From Pseudoips prasinana (lineage: Eukaryota > Arthropoda > Insecta > Lepidoptera > Nolidae): 64,000 nucleotides of DNA. The DNA lies in assembly GCA_951640165.1 (NCBI GenBank), contig OX621245.1, positions 21,754,330 to 21,818,329 of the forward strand. Direction: 5' to 3'. Positions 11,426 to 21,947 of this stretch are shown in pieces. A program made the position numbers and the translations under genes. How positions within the stretch are numbered: position 1 is the first letter of the stretch; each line of letters begins with the position of its first letter. The notes under the pieces are model-generated. The model was not told where the DNA came from. It did no database searches and saw only the letters and a program-made list of their open reading frames with translations.

Positions 11426-13170
11426 AAAAAAAAATTAGGTGACAAGAGAGTCTTTCCAATAATTTATCGCCGTTTTTTCACAAATTTTCTAAAGTATTTA
11501 TTTTATTTGTTCTGCATATAACGTAACCACAACAGGTCCAATGATTTATTTTCAAAATTTTTGTCTATACGAAATAGAACAGAAATATATTTTGGAACTA
11601 TATAGTACTCGCATTGTTATGTCTTCTATGAAATAATCAAAAGAGAAAATTGGCTCTATCCTCATCATGATAACTACTTTATGTAATCAAATAAACCAAC
11701 ATGTTCCAGAAATATAACATGGCATTTTTCTTTCTCGTTTCTACAACTCATACGAGATGGAAGCCACGTTCGATAATGTAGAAATACGATTTTATGTTTC
11801 ACGTGAATAATATATCATGTAAAAGAAGTCTTATATAATTCAATTGAATGAATATAAAGTACAAGTAAGAATAAGGACTTTGTTCACAACATTTGCAGAT
11901 TGTGATTGACGTGTGTAAGCTCTAACTAGATTTGTCGAAATTTCGGCTTATCGGATGCACAAATTTGACGTGTAAAAGACAAGAGGCCCATCTCCTGTCA
12001 GATTTTACTGTTGGATTCTAACTGGCTGTAGCTGAGTCAGCATAATCTCTTCCTTGTTTTGTTACAATTATGTTGGATTAGCTCCAAGTCAACCCTGAGG
12101 TGAGACTTAGAATTTCAACAAAAGGTAAGCCAATCATACACAGTCATTTTAACATAGTATATTTCTGTCAAATTTGACGTTCCAGTCATATCATAATAGA
12201 AAATTGGACGCACCCTTGAACTAAACTGTTTTTGAAGCTTTGCCCCGACAGGCGTTAATAAACTTGCTGGTATACACATTGTTTGGAAGGAAAAATAACG
12301 CAAGTTAAACAAGAGTTTGCTTTTGCATCTGAATTTATTAAGAATAAGAATAATTTAATTCAATTCAACACACATAGTACACGATTACGGACAATATTTG
12401 ATATATACAACTATAATATATATAAACAATCTTTCTCTGGCCCTCACACTAGGATCAACCTGTGTCGTGAGGTCCAGTCTCTTCCCAATATTACAATAGA
12501 AATAACCTAACACTTAATAATAAAAAGGAAGTTTAATGTGGCTAGTTACCAGAAATGACTTAAGCGACGTTCGATCCGAACTCGAACTTTCTTGGAAACG
12601 AGCAATCAAAGTGCCTCGCCAGGATTTTGAATATTTTAGGTTTCCTATGGCAGTTGGGACCGCAGGCTGAACATACTCCATAAGTAAAAGAGAGGGGAGC
12701 TATTTTCGGGATCAAACTCATGACCTCTGGTGCAGCAGAGGCCAAACGGATGGAGTATACTGGTTGAACACAGACGCCATACGGAGTTAAGACAGCTAAT
12801 ATAATATTCAATTCCTTCCGCAATAAATATCTCTTGGCTGTTTCAATTACGAAGAAAAATGGGACGATGAAAGCGTCTGCAGCAAGAAAAAGTTGTGTTG
12901 TAAATTGAAATTGATCGCTGATGTTTGTGAAGCTGAGAAAGTAAAAGGTTCAACTTTATTTCCTATTAGCTTCCGCACGCGGATTCACTTACACAGTAAT
13001 TACTGCAATAAAAGATAAATTTACTGAAAGACAATAAAGTTTATCCAGTATAATAATTAATCCAGTAAAGAGTTTACGTAGTTATAGGTACAAATTCTTT
13101 AAATAGGTGGTCTAGAATTAAACAAATAATAAAATAAATAAATATTTTACATAAAAACGTAAAAATAAAA
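11426..13170. other. AT-rich flank of the BEL/Pao insertion
   Basis: No gene. A GC-richer block at 12640-12790 carries an antisense frame without motifs and could be an old SINE. The region near the insertion is very A-rich. Confidence 0.45.
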
Positions 13171-13175
13171 CTAAT

Positions 13176-13409
13176 TGTTCACGTAAATAACGTTCATTTT
13201 GTATTAGTTCTCAAATTTGTTAATAGATGGCGTTGTTAGATGAGCGCCGTTTTTCTGAATCTCGCTATAGAGATTCTCCGCCGTTTGACTAGGTCAAAAA
13301 TGTAAATTTTGTTAATGTGTGAGCAGCAAGCATTGTGATTCATATATTATACGCGCTTAATATAAAGTCCAGTGTTATTAATTATCCTCTCCAAGTCGAC
13401 CTTCGTTCA
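13176..13409 (+). repeat. BEL/Pao 5' LTR (234 bp)
   Basis: It begins tgttcacgta and ends ccttcgttca, so it has the usual TG...CA ends. It matches 19519-19752 without a difference that I could find. An internal perfect 7-bp hairpin (gaatctc/gagattc) lies near its middle, flanked by two copies of cgccgttt. Confidence 0.95.
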
Positions 13410-13426
13410 TGGTCCTTCGAGTCGGA
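13410..13426 (+). promoter_or_regulatory. Primer-binding site, tRNA-Tyr type
   Basis: The sequence tggtccttcgagtcgga starts directly after the LTR. Its reverse complement matches the 3' end of insect tRNA-Tyr plus CCA at 16 of 17 positions, from my knowledge of that tRNA. Minus-strand DNA synthesis would start here. Confidence 0.8.
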
Positions 13427-13856
13427 GAGTTCGGGAGTGTTCGGATAGTTCGGGAGTGTTCGTGGTGGTAGAATCCTACTACCCTCCGCGTCATTACTGG
13501 GCAGTGGATCGCTGTCCAGAGCAATCCAGGTGGAAGGTGTTCCTGGAGCTGGAGGTGGGATCTGATCTGCTGGAGCAGAGGAAGCAGCCGGGAGCAGCCT
13601 GGAGCAGGGAGCAGTCAGTGGGGCGTGGTGCAGCGCTACTGGCAGCTACAGTCGGAGGGACGTGACGTACTACGGCAGAGGCGCTACTTGTGGTGCAGTA
13701 CAGCGCGCCGCTACCGTGGTTCAGCAGTGTGTCAGTGAGTGAGATTATTGGTGAAAATAAAATCGTAAGTACATTTTACATCATAATCGGGAAGAATAGA
13801 TTAAATCTCAAGAAAAAAGGTGCAAGTCTTTTGAAAATAACTTTTAGTTGAAATTT

Positions 13857-13996
13857 TAAGAACTTGTAAAATTTTATGTGTAAAACGGTTCAGACGGGGA
13901 ATCCATGCCCGATTTTGAACCGTATGATTTATTAGTTTGGAACTTGTAAAAATTTGGTTCTGACGGGAAACCTTTGCCCGATTTTAGACCAAAGTA
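13857..13996 (+). repeat. Duplicated leader hairpins of the BEL/Pao element
   Basis: Two units begin 'gaacttgtaaaa' about 80 nt apart. Each folds as a hairpin: acggttca (13885-13892) with tgaaccgt (13916-13923), and tttggttct (13953-13961) with agaccaaa (13986-13993, one bulge). Each has an inner cggg/cccg stem. They lie in the untranslated leader just before the gag ATG, where retroelements keep packaging or dimerisation signals; that role is inference. Confidence 0.6.
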
Positions 13997-14076
13997 GCAA
14001 ACACTTGTGATATTTGGCAAAAATACAAGTGGGAAATTTATGTTTTAGTAAAGTCGTATAAAATAATTGTTCCAAA

Positions 14077-17000
14077 ATGGAGTCCTTCCTTGCTATACAG
14101 GAAGATATTAGCACGAAAATGATTAAGGCAAAGTCTAATTTTAAGAAAGCACCTAAAGAGAGGTTAACCCAATCATATATAGAGACACGTCTTGAAAATT
14201 TGGAACAATTATGGAATACGTTTACGGCCACTCATACTGAGATTTTAAGTAAAGTTAAAAAAGTTGAATTGTCTAACTCGAGTTATATTAAAGATTTTCT
14301 TTACGACCAAGTTGAGGAATTTTATGTAGATTTTAAAAGTGAGTTAAAAGATTTATTGGCTAAAGGACATTCAACTACGCTAAACATGGATTCTAAGCCT
14401 AGTTATCAGGATCAAAAGAGTAGAGTCAAGTTGCCAGAAATTAAAATTCCCTCATTTTCGGGAAGATATACAGAGTGGCAAACATTTAGAGATTTGTTTG
14501 TGGGATTAGTGCATGAGAACTCTTCTCTTGATGACGCACAGAGATTTTTTTATTTGAAGGCTCATTTAAATGGGGAGGCTGAGCAACTATTAAGAAATAT
14601 ATCGGTTACATCAGATAATTATAAAATGGCATGGTCTAAATTGGATAAAATGTACAATAATAAAAAGTTTCTCGCAAATGGGATTATGAAAAGATTACTT
14701 GGTCAACGGACGTTGTCCTATGAATCGGCAAATGAGATAAAAAGGCTTATTACTACTACCTCAGAATGTTTGGAGTCGTTAAGTAATTTAGGAGTGGAGG
14801 TTTCTTCCTGGGATCTGATTGTTATACACATAATAAGTGGAAAATTAGACAAAGAGACCAGGAAATGTTGGGAACTCAAAGTGGCTTCTGATTCAAGTAA
14901 TGAGTTACCTACATTTATACAGTTTTCAGAATTTTTAAATAGTCGTTTTAGAGGTTTGGAAAATTTAGATAAGTCAGAAACCAGGGAAAGACCTACATAT
15001 CAGAAAGGAACTCACTCACTGCATGTGTTGAAAGATAAAAAGTCAGTATCATGTGATTTTTGCTCAGCCGACCATAGAATTACGTCTTGTCCAAAATTTT
15101 GTAAAGAGACAACTGAAGTTAGGCGTACTTTTGTTGTTGAACATAATTTATGTTTTGTATGTCTACTCAACAACCACTCTGCCAGACACTGTAAAAACAC
15201 TTTCAGATGCAAGGTGTGTAAACGCCGCCACCATTCTTTATTACACCAAACAGGTGTTTCTGGGTCGGTAATCGATGAGGGTAATAGGGGAGCTCACGAG
15301 AAAACTTCATCAGCCCTAGTAACGGTGATGAAGGAAGATAATAAAAATAGTAATATGGAAATAGCCGAGCAAGGGGAGGGGTCAAGTAAACCATTAGTCG
15401 CGTGTTTCTCGTCTAGAACTGGTCGCAAAACTGTTTTATTAACTACTGCGTTAGTTAAGGCGAAGTCGAGAGATGGGAGCTATCGAGTAGTGAGGGCTTT
15501 ACTTGACCAAGGATCGCAAGGTTCGTTCGTTACGGAATCAACGGTCCAATATTCAGGCTTACGCAAAACGCCATCCAGGCAAACTGTGATAGGCGTAGGA
15601 GGAGAAAAAGGTGCGACGGCTAAGTCGACCGTTGTACTTCAATTGAGGTCTAGAATAGATCCGACTGTCCAAATAAATGTAAAAGCGTTCGTCTTGAAAT
15701 CTATCACTGCTCTTCTCCCAGCTACGAAAGTTACTCGGGTAGAATGGATAGATTTGGTCGACAATGATTTGGCTGATCCAGAATACAACAGGCCTAATAA
15801 AATAAATGTTTTATTAGGTGCTGAAGTATACAGTCAAGTTATTCAGGAGGGTATTAAAAATAATGTTGGTGGAAATCTTTTAGCGCAAAACACCACGTTA
15901 GGTTGGATATTGTCAGGAATCTTTGAAGTGGATCAAACTAGTAATCCCTCACACATTACTGTGATGCATTTAAGTCTGGAGACAGATAACCTGCTTACCA
16001 GATTTTGGGAGCTAGAAGCGGAACCTTCTACGAAAAAGATGCTAACTGAAGAAGAAAGCAAATGCGAAGCTTTATACACAGCTACTACTGAACGTGATGA
16101 CAGTGGTCGTTATATAGTACGGCTACCATTGTGTGATGTAGACCCGGTCAGCATGGTTGGTGATTCAAAGGGAATCGCTGAAAGAAGATTAAGATCCTTA
16201 GAAAATAAATTCAGAAAAAACAGCAAATTCAAGGAAGATTACAAGAGAGTTCTTGAAGAATATTTGGAACTGAAACACATGAGAAAGGTTACAGATGAAA
16301 ACAACAATGAAAAGGCGATCTACTTACCTCATCATGCGGTAATCCGGGAGGATAAAGAAACGACAAAGGTCCGTGTCGTATTTGATGCTTCCTGTAAAGG
16401 AACTAATGGGATGTCACTAAATGACAATATGTTAGTTGGACCAACTTTGCAGCCGGAACTCCGGCACACTATTATGCGTTGGAGAACTCATCGGATATGT
16501 CTCGTAGCGGACATAATCAAGATGTACCGCCAAGTGTTGGTAAATAGGAAGGATGTAATGTTACAAAGGATCCTCTGGAGAGACAGTCCTGAAAAACAAA
16601 TAGAAGTATATGAGTTGGAAACAGTTACTTTCGGCACAGCAGCGGCACCATATCTAGCTGTAAGATCGCTTCAACAGTTAGCACAGGATGAGTGCCAGGA
16701 TCAACCAGAAATCGCAAAAGTCATTTTAAACGACTTTTATATGGATGACTTCATGAGCAGAGCTGAAAACGAAGAAACCTGTTTTAATATATACACACAG
16801 TTGTCCAAGGTGTTAGCCAGAGGAGGGTTTATATTACAAAAATGGAGGAGCAATAGTCAAGAATTATTAAATAGCATTAGGAATAGAAATGATGAAGCGT
16901 TACAGATAAAAATAGACGATGTATCAAAAATATTAGGACTTACCTGGAATCCACGCGACGATTGCTTCCAATACTCTCTGGAACTTAAGCCGGTAGCAGG

Positions 17001-18345
17001 ACCTGTAACAAAAAGAAAAATAATATCTGATATTTCACGATTGTTCGATCCGTTGGGGTGGCTAGCACCAAGCATAATCATAGCAAAGGTTTTGATTCAA
17101 AAGCTGTGGTTAACAGGGTTGCAATGGGATGAAGAAGTTCCAAGCAACTTATTACAAGAATGGAATACTTACCGTAATAATTTGGCTTCTATAACAAACC
17201 TGAAAATCCCACGCTGGTTGCTCATGCGTTCCAATAATGTGAAAATTGAGCTGCACGGATTTTCAGATGCATCGAGAGTAGCATATGCAGCAGTTATCTA
17301 TGTGAGAGTCGTAGATAATACCGGTAATATCCATATATCGTTAGTAACGGCAAAAACGAAGGTTGCCCCCATAAAGCAGGTTTGCATTCCACGTTTGGAG
17401 CTTTGTGGTGCAGTGCTCTTAAGTAGTTTAATGGTTGAAGTCGGTACGGTTATGGATATACCAAAAAGTGATTGGCACATGTGGACAGACAGCGAAGTGG
17501 TTTTAGCTTGGCTTAACAGTCATCCAAGCCGTTGGAAAACCTTCATTGCCAATAGAGTCTCCCATATTTTGACCATCACAGAAGCCCAACACTGGTGTCA
17601 TGTACCATCAAAGCAGAATCCCGCGGATTGTGCATCACGTGGTGTTTCTCCTGCAGATGTGGTTGGCACATCTATATGGTGGGATGGTCCAGAGTTTTTA
17701 AGAAAGCAAGAAGTTGAATATAGGAAGCCAAAAAATAATAATACTCATTTGGAAGAAGTAAAGGTGCACACCACGATTATTGAAGTAGGGTTTTGGAATA
17801 GGTATTCGACATTAGTTAAGTTAGTACGAGTAGTTGCTTACTGTCGTCGATTTTTAACACTTCTAAAGGAACGGTCAGCTAGGTGTAACCCAAAATATTT
17901 AATGAAGCAGGAAATCGAGGAAGCTTCCAAAACTTGTATAAAGAGATGTCAAGAAGAAGGATTTTCTGAAGAACTGATGAACTTAAGAAACAATAAGCCT
18001 TTAGAAAACAAGAAAAATAACATAAAATCATTGAATGTGTTTCTCGATTCCAATGGAATAATAAGAGTTGGAGGCAGATTGGAGATGTCTCAGCTTGATT
18101 ACGACCGTGTGCACCCCATTCTAATTCCAAAGGAGTCATTCTTAACAAGCCTTTTGGTAGCTGATGCGCATAGTAAAACAATGCATGGTGGTCCACAGCT
18201 AATGGTAACATACTTGGAATGGAAATGGAATCAAGTTGATTGCCAAAAAGTTTGTAAGAAATTGCGTCCGATGCATTCGTTACGCGGCCACCACCAAGTC
18301 ACAACTAATGGGTCAGTTGCCAACCGCACGCGTTACACCGAATAA
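14077..18345 (+). CDS. BEL/Pao gag-pol polyprotein, N-terminal part (gag, protease, RT, RNase H)
   Basis: The start ATG has a good context (ccaaaATGG). A DUF1759-like gag block starts near residue 116. Zinc-knuckle cysteines occur around residues 325-380. A DUF1758-like aspartic protease has DQGS near residue 476. The RT has VFDAS near 766 and the YMDD active site at about 888-891. RNase H shows HGFSDAS near 1060, WTDSE near 1136 and an NPADCASRG motif. The integrase zinc-binding histidines (AHSKTMHGG) are near 1363-1370. From about 18215 the frame stops matching the family and runs out at 18345; integrase continues in another frame from 18236. Family proteins are normally one open frame of about 1,700-1,800 residues, so this copy is broken. 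Confidence 0.92.
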   Translation: MESFLAIQEDISTKMIKAKSNFKKAPKERLTQSYIETRLENLEQLWNTFTATHTEILSKVKKVELSNSSYIKDFLYDQVEEFYVDFKSELKDLLAKGHSTTLNMDSKPSYQDQKSRVKLPEIKIPSFSGRYTEWQTFRDLFVGLVHENSSLDDAQRFFYLKAHLNGEAEQLLRNISVTSDNYKMAWSKLDKMYNNKKFLANGIMKRLLGQRTLSYESANEIKRLITTTSECLESLSNLGVEVSSWDLIVIHIISGKLDKETRKCWELKVASDSSNELPTFIQFSEFLNSRFRGLENLDKSETRERPTYQKGTHSLHVLKDKKSVSCDFCSADHRITSCPKFCKETTEVRRTFVVEHNLCFVCLLNNHSARHCKNTFRCKVCKRRHHSLLHQTGVSGSVIDEGNRGAHEKTSSALVTVMKEDNKNSNMEIAEQGEGSSKPLVACFSSRTGRKTVLLTTALVKAKSRDGSYRVVRALLDQGSQGSFVTESTVQYSGLRKTPSRQTVIGVGGEKGATAKSTVVLQLRSRIDPTVQINVKAFVLKSITALLPATKVTRVEWIDLVDNDLADPEYNRPNKINVLLGAEVYSQVIQEGIKNNVGGNLLAQNTTLGWILSGIFEVDQTSNPSHITVMHLSLETDNLLTRFWELEAEPSTKKMLTEEESKCEALYTATTERDDSGRYIVRLPLCDVDPVSMVGDSKGIAERRLRSLENKFRKNSKFKEDYKRVLEEYLELKHMRKVTDENNNEKAIYLPHHAVIREDKETTKVRVVFDASCKGTNGMSLNDNMLVGPTLQPELRHTIMRWRTHRICLVADIIKMYRQVLVNRKDVMLQRILWRDSPEKQIEVYELETVTFGTAAAPYLAVRSLQQLAQDECQDQPEIAKVILNDFYMDDFMSRAENEETCFNIYTQLSKVLARGGFILQKWRSNSQELLNSIRNRNDEALQIKIDDVSKILGLTWNPRDDCFQYSLELKPVAGPVTKRKIISDISRLFDPLGWLAPSIIIAKVLIQKLWLTGLQWDEEVPSNLLQEWNTYRNNLASITNLKIPRWLLMRSNNVKIELHGFSDASRVAYAAVIYVRVVDNTGNIHISLVTAKTKVAPIKQVCIPRLELCGAVLLSSLMVEVGTVMDIPKSDWHMWTDSEVVLAWLNSHPSRWKTFIANRVSHILTITEAQHWCHVPSKQNPADCASRGVSPADVVGTSIWWDGPEFLRKQEVEYRKPKNNNTHLEEVKVHTTIIEVGFWNRYSTLVKLVRVVAYCRRFLTLLKERSARCNPKYLMKQEIEEASKTCIKRCQEEGFSEELMNLRNNKPLENKKNNIKSLNVFLDSNGIIRVGGRLEMSQLDYDRVHPILIPKESFLTSLLVADAHSKTMHGGPQLMVTYLEWKWNQVDCQKVCKKLRPMHSLRGHHQVTTNGSVANRTRYTE

Positions 18346-19261
18346 ACCATTTTTTTGTAGTGGTGTGGATTATGCGGGTCCTATAAGTATTAGAATGTCA
18401 AAGGGTCGCGGTAATAAGTCCTACAAGGGCTACATAGCTTTGTTTATTTGTATGGCCACAAGGGCGGTACATCTAGAAGCTGTAAGTGAATTGAGCACCA
18501 AGGGTTTTTTAGCTGCTTTCAAGCGTTTTGTAGCTAGGCGTGGTCGATGTGCTCAACTACATAGCGACAATGGAACAAATTTTGTAGGTGCAGCGCGAGA
18601 GTTATTTCATTTGTTCAATGAAGAAAGGTCAGGAATAAATCCCGACTTAGCAGAGGAGTTAGGCAACAATGGCACGGAGTGGCATTTTATTCCCCCTCAG
18701 TCACCCAATTTTGGAGGCCTTTGGGAAGCAGGAATAAAATCCACAAAACATCACCTTAAGAGGGTCATTGGTAATTCAACTCTGACCTTTGAGGAGTTAA
18801 CCACCGTACTGGCTCAAATTGAGGCATGCCTTAATTCGAGACCATTATCATATGTTGAAGATCAGGACAAATTAACAATTTTGACTCCAGGTCACTTTCT
18901 AGTAGGGGAACCTCTTGTTTTGCCACCTGATTCAAATTATGAAAAGGCAAATGTTAGTAGCTTAAGGCGATGGCAACTGCAACAACGTATGATGCAGGAA
19001 TTTTGGCGACGATGGTCCCACGATTACCTTAACCAATTTTTGCAACGGCATAAATGGCAAAATAAAATTCCGGAACCATCTGTTGGTGACATAGCGTTAA
19101 TCAAAGAGGACAATTTACCTCCTGGCAGGTGGTTGTTAGGCAAGATAACCCTAAAACATCCCGGATCCGATGGTGTTACTCGGGTAGTAACTCTACGGAC
19201 ATCGTCGTCCACGATAAAGAGGCCTACATCAAAATTATGTTTGTTGCCTAAAATAGAATAA
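18236..19261 (+). CDS. BEL/Pao integrase part of pol, shifted frame
   Basis: This frame continues pol after the break. It starts with the CxxC half of the integrase zinc finger (CVRC). The DDE catalytic residues follow: D at about 45 (VDYAGP), D at 111 (SDNGTNF) and E at 164 (WEAGIK). A DUF5641-like C-terminal region rich in tryptophan and arginine ends at the TAA just before the 3' untranslated part. There is no real start codon here; the first codon is TTG. The shift relative to the upstream frame equals one extra base or two missing bases. It lies at three imperfect copies of tggaa (18215-18231), so replication slippage is a likely cause. Confidence 0.9.
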   Translation: MIAKKFVRNCVRCIRYAATTKSQLMGQLPTARVTPNKPFFCSGVDYAGPISIRMSKGRGNKSYKGYIALFICMATRAVHLEAVSELSTKGFLAAFKRFVARRGRCAQLHSDNGTNFVGAARELFHLFNEERSGINPDLAEELGNNGTEWHFIPPQSPNFGGLWEAGIKSTKHHLKRVIGNSTLTFEELTTVLAQIEACLNSRPLSYVEDQDKLTILTPGHFLVGEPLVLPPDSNYEKANVSSLRRWQLQQRMMQEFWRRWSHDYLNQFLQRHKWQNKIPEPSVGDIALIKEDNLPPGRWLLGKITLKHPGSDGVTRVVTLRTSSSTIKRPTSKLCLLPKIE

Positions 19262-19446
19262 GTGTACAGATTCAGTATTCAGTATTCTTTATTTATTTTA
19301 TATTGGTTATTTTATAAATGTAAACTATCTATGTCATGTGAATAACAAGTCTTTTAGTTTTATTTAGTTTTAAAAATACAATGTTTAGTTATAAGTTTAG
19401 TATATTTGTTTAAAATTGTTAATAACCATTAGTGGTCATCAAGGCT

Positions 19447-19507
19447 GTTCACAATTCCACATTGTGAACAAAACTAAGTCTTAAAGGACATTCGCCATAA
19501 TGTCCTT
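19447..19507 (+). repeat. Two perfect hairpins before the 3' LTR
   Basis: gttcacaat (19447-19455) pairs with attgtgaac (19461-19469) over a 5-nt loop. aaggacatt (19484-19492) pairs with aatgtcctt (19499-19507) over a 6-nt loop. Both stems are 9 bp without mismatch and end 11 nt before the LTR. Confidence 0.8.
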
Positions 19508-19518
19508 GGTGGGCGGAA
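19508..19518 (+). promoter_or_regulatory. Polypurine tract of the BEL/Pao element
   Basis: ggtgggcggaa lies directly against the 3' LTR, where plus-strand DNA synthesis is primed. One pyrimidine interrupts it. Confidence 0.6.
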
Positions 19519-19752
19519 TGTTCACGTAAATAACGTTCATTTTGTATTAGTTCTCAAATTTGTTAATAGATGGCGTTGTTAGATGAGCGCCGTTTTTCTG
19601 AATCTCGCTATAGAGATTCTCCGCCGTTTGACTAGGTCAAAAATGTAAATTTTGTTAATGTGTGAGCAGCAAGCATTGTGATTCATATATTATACGCGCT
19701 TAATATAAAGTCCAGTGTTATTAATTATCCTCTCCAAGTCGACCTTCGTTCA
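19519..19752 (+). repeat. BEL/Pao 3' LTR (234 bp)
   Basis: Appears identical to the 5' LTR, including the TG and CA ends. It is followed by the ctaat target duplication. Confidence 0.95.
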
Positions 19753-19757
19753 CTAAT

Positions 19758-20564
19758 TACATTGAATTATAATGTTATAATTTATTATATTAGCGTTTGG
19801 ACATAGGTAATACTCTAATTAACATATAGAATACAAAACATTTCTAAATTAATATTTTTTCAGTAGAAGAATCATAAATATGTACACCACTACTTGTATT
19901 TAAACATAAAACTTGGCTCAGCTTTTAAGGAACTTGTGCACTTGGGGAAATAATTCATAAATCATATGGGTTGACCAGCTCTTCGTGTATAAAGTTCAGT
20001 TGGGGCGCATTGGATCAGGTGGTAGCATTAAAGCGCGACCGTCGCGTCGTTATAAACACACAGTCCGCCATTATAATAATACCTTAATATAGAATATAGA
20101 CAGAACCATTCAGACAATATGTAGTAAAAATATAACTAAAACTATAAATTTCGATAATTAAACTTAAACATAAAATAAAATAAATTTTATAAATGTTTTC
20201 ATACAATACGTGTCCTTAAATATCTATGTAAGTAGAAATAATTATGTATACTTAATTATATTGCTACAAACATGGTCTGACTATTTACAAGCGCTTTTTT
20301 AAAGCCTGCGTGACTAAAAACCTTTTTTATTTTATTTTATTTTAAAGTTAAGCTCGAATTCAGTTTGAATTATAATACAAACTTAAAGACTCAGCCACAT
20401 GAAGCGCGGGAAAACATATGTTGTTATTGTACAAATGAAATAGTCCTCATTTCCGCGTAGTTCATTAATATCAATTAAGACCCGGAATATTTTTCGACAC
20501 CAACAAACACAAATGGACAAAAAGACGTGGTAGGTGATACTTTATTTTATATTAGCCTATTAAA
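19758..20564. other. AT-rich stretch, no gene seen
   Basis: No frame or repeat family recognised. A small GC-rich patch with gcgaccgtcgcg lies near 20035. Confidence 0.45.
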
Positions 20565-20661
20565 ACTAAAAGGAATAGAGTATAAAGGAAGCACGACATC
20601 ACGGCGTTCTACAAGGTTCCATGCTGACCCCAACGCTGGTAATTCTTTTTATTTATGATAA
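20565..20661 (+). pseudogene. LINE reverse-transcriptase fragment, left of a mariner insertion
   Basis: A plus-strand frame reads VLQGSMLTPTL and then FIYD, matching the RT motif with PQGS...LSPTL found in jockey/CR1-type LINEs. The frame runs straight into the mariner at 20664 and resumes after 21947. No start or stop of its own. Confidence 0.6.
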
Positions 20662-20663
20662 TA

Positions 20664-21945
20664 GGTCTTTACCTATGAAATTGCCGTTTTGTATGAAAAA
20701 AATTAAACGAATTTTTTTCATGAATTTTTTTATTTGTATTAATCGAAGTAATCACCCATGCAATCAATGCATCTTTGCCATCGCAGTGGCAGTTTATTGA
20801 TGCCCTTCTTAAAGAAATCAGCTGGACGGGAGGCAACAAATTCTTCAAAGGCATTTTGTACTGCCTCTCGGGTATTGAATTATTTTCCCGCCAAGAAGTT
20901 ATCCAAATTCTGGAAAAAGTAGTAGTCTGTAGGCGCAAGGTCTGGTGAGTAGGGCGGATGACGGAGAGCTTCCAACCCCAGTTCTTGCAACTTGGAGACC
21001 GTCTGCTGTGCAGTATGAGGTCGCGCGTTGTCGTGCAGGAGCAGCGGAGACGAGCGATTGACCAATGCTGGTTGGAGATGCGCCAGCTTCTCCATCATTG
21101 TGCTCAGTTCTTCACAGTACACATCTGCAGTAATGCTCACCCCGTTTGGTAAGAAGCTGTGATGAATCACACCGGCGCTAGACCACCAAACAGTGACCAT
21201 CACTTTTCTAGGGGTAAGTTTTCGTTTAGGGCATTGTTTAGGTGCTGAACCAGGATCCAACCAACTTGCTGAGCGCTTGCGGTTATCAAACAGAATCCAT
21301 TTTTCATCGCAGGTAACAATGCGGTTCAAAATTCCTTCATTTGTGTGTCTGTTGAGCAGTGCAAGGCACGTCTCGACGCGTACTTCGCGCTGGCGATCAT
21401 TGAGTTCGTGGGGCACCCATTTGTCAAGCTTTTTTACCTTGCCAATTTGACGCAAATGGACCAATATTGTTTTGACGCTAACGTCGAAAGCTGCTGCTAA
21501 TTCAGCCGTAGATTGTGTATCATCAGCTTCCACAACCGCCTTTAATTCGTCATTGTCGACCAAAGTCTTCGGACGACCGCGAGGTTCATTTTTCAGGTCG
21601 AAATTTCCAGAACGGAAGCGAGCAAACCAATAACAGGTGGTGCGTTGGTTTGTAGTGTTAGCTCCGTAAACGTCGTTGATGTTGCGTGCCGCTTGTGCCG
21701 CGTTGCTGCCACGACGGTACTCATATTCCATAATTACTCGAATTTTTAACGTATCCATGATGACGAAAAAGATTGAAACGCGATGAAAATGTAACACTAA
21801 TCAATAAAGAAATGACTACTTTTGGAAAAAAGAATCCATGTTTTTAAAATAAAATTAATTTAAAATTAGAATTCTTAGCCAAACAAAAATTATTTTGATT
21901 TGAAATGGCCAGTACTGCAGAACGGCAATTTCATAGGTAAAGACT
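20664..21945 (-). mobile_element. mariner transposon, copy 1 (1,282 bp)
   Basis: Terminal inverted repeats 'gtctttacctatgaaatt' face inward at both ends, with TA target dinucleotides at 20662-20663 and 21946-21947. The element has exactly the same length as the copy at 36643-37924 and nearly the same sequence, in opposite orientation. Its transposase gene carries a nonsense codon. It sits inside a dead LINE reverse-transcriptase sequence. Confidence 0.92.
20739..21797 (-). pseudogene. mariner transposase with a premature stop
   Basis: Same frame as the intact transposase at 36830-37849. The open part ends at a TAA (20880-20882) where the other copy has an AAA lysine codon, after 'NFLAGK'. 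About 46 C-terminal residues are cut off (20739-20879 still match). All three DD34D aspartates (CDEKW, LLHDNARPH, PTDYYFF) lie upstream of the stop, but loss of the C-terminus probably inactivates the protein. The likely true start is the internal ATG at 21758 (MDTLKIRV). Confidence 0.9.
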
Positions 21946-21947
21946 TA

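Larger units (their letters stand above)
13171..19757 (+). mobile_element. BEL/Pao LTR retrotransposon, structurally complete
   Basis: The element proper is 13176-19752 (6,577 bp), flanked by a 5-bp target duplication ctaat (13171-13175 and 19753-19757). Its two 234-bp LTRs look identical base for base. Between them are a tRNA-Tyr-type primer site, a ~650-nt leader with paired hairpins, gag-pol, paired hairpins, and a short purine-rich stretch before the 3' LTR. Domain order (gag, protease, RT, RNase H, integrase) and DUF1759/DUF1758-like signatures are typical of BEL/Pao. Identical LTRs imply recent insertion, yet gag-pol has a frameshift in integrase. Confidence 0.95.

Noticed and set aside
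13372..13665. A 97-codon frame across the BEL/Pao LTR end
   Set aside because: It runs through the LTR end and the primer site, has no motif, and lies in the untranslated leader.
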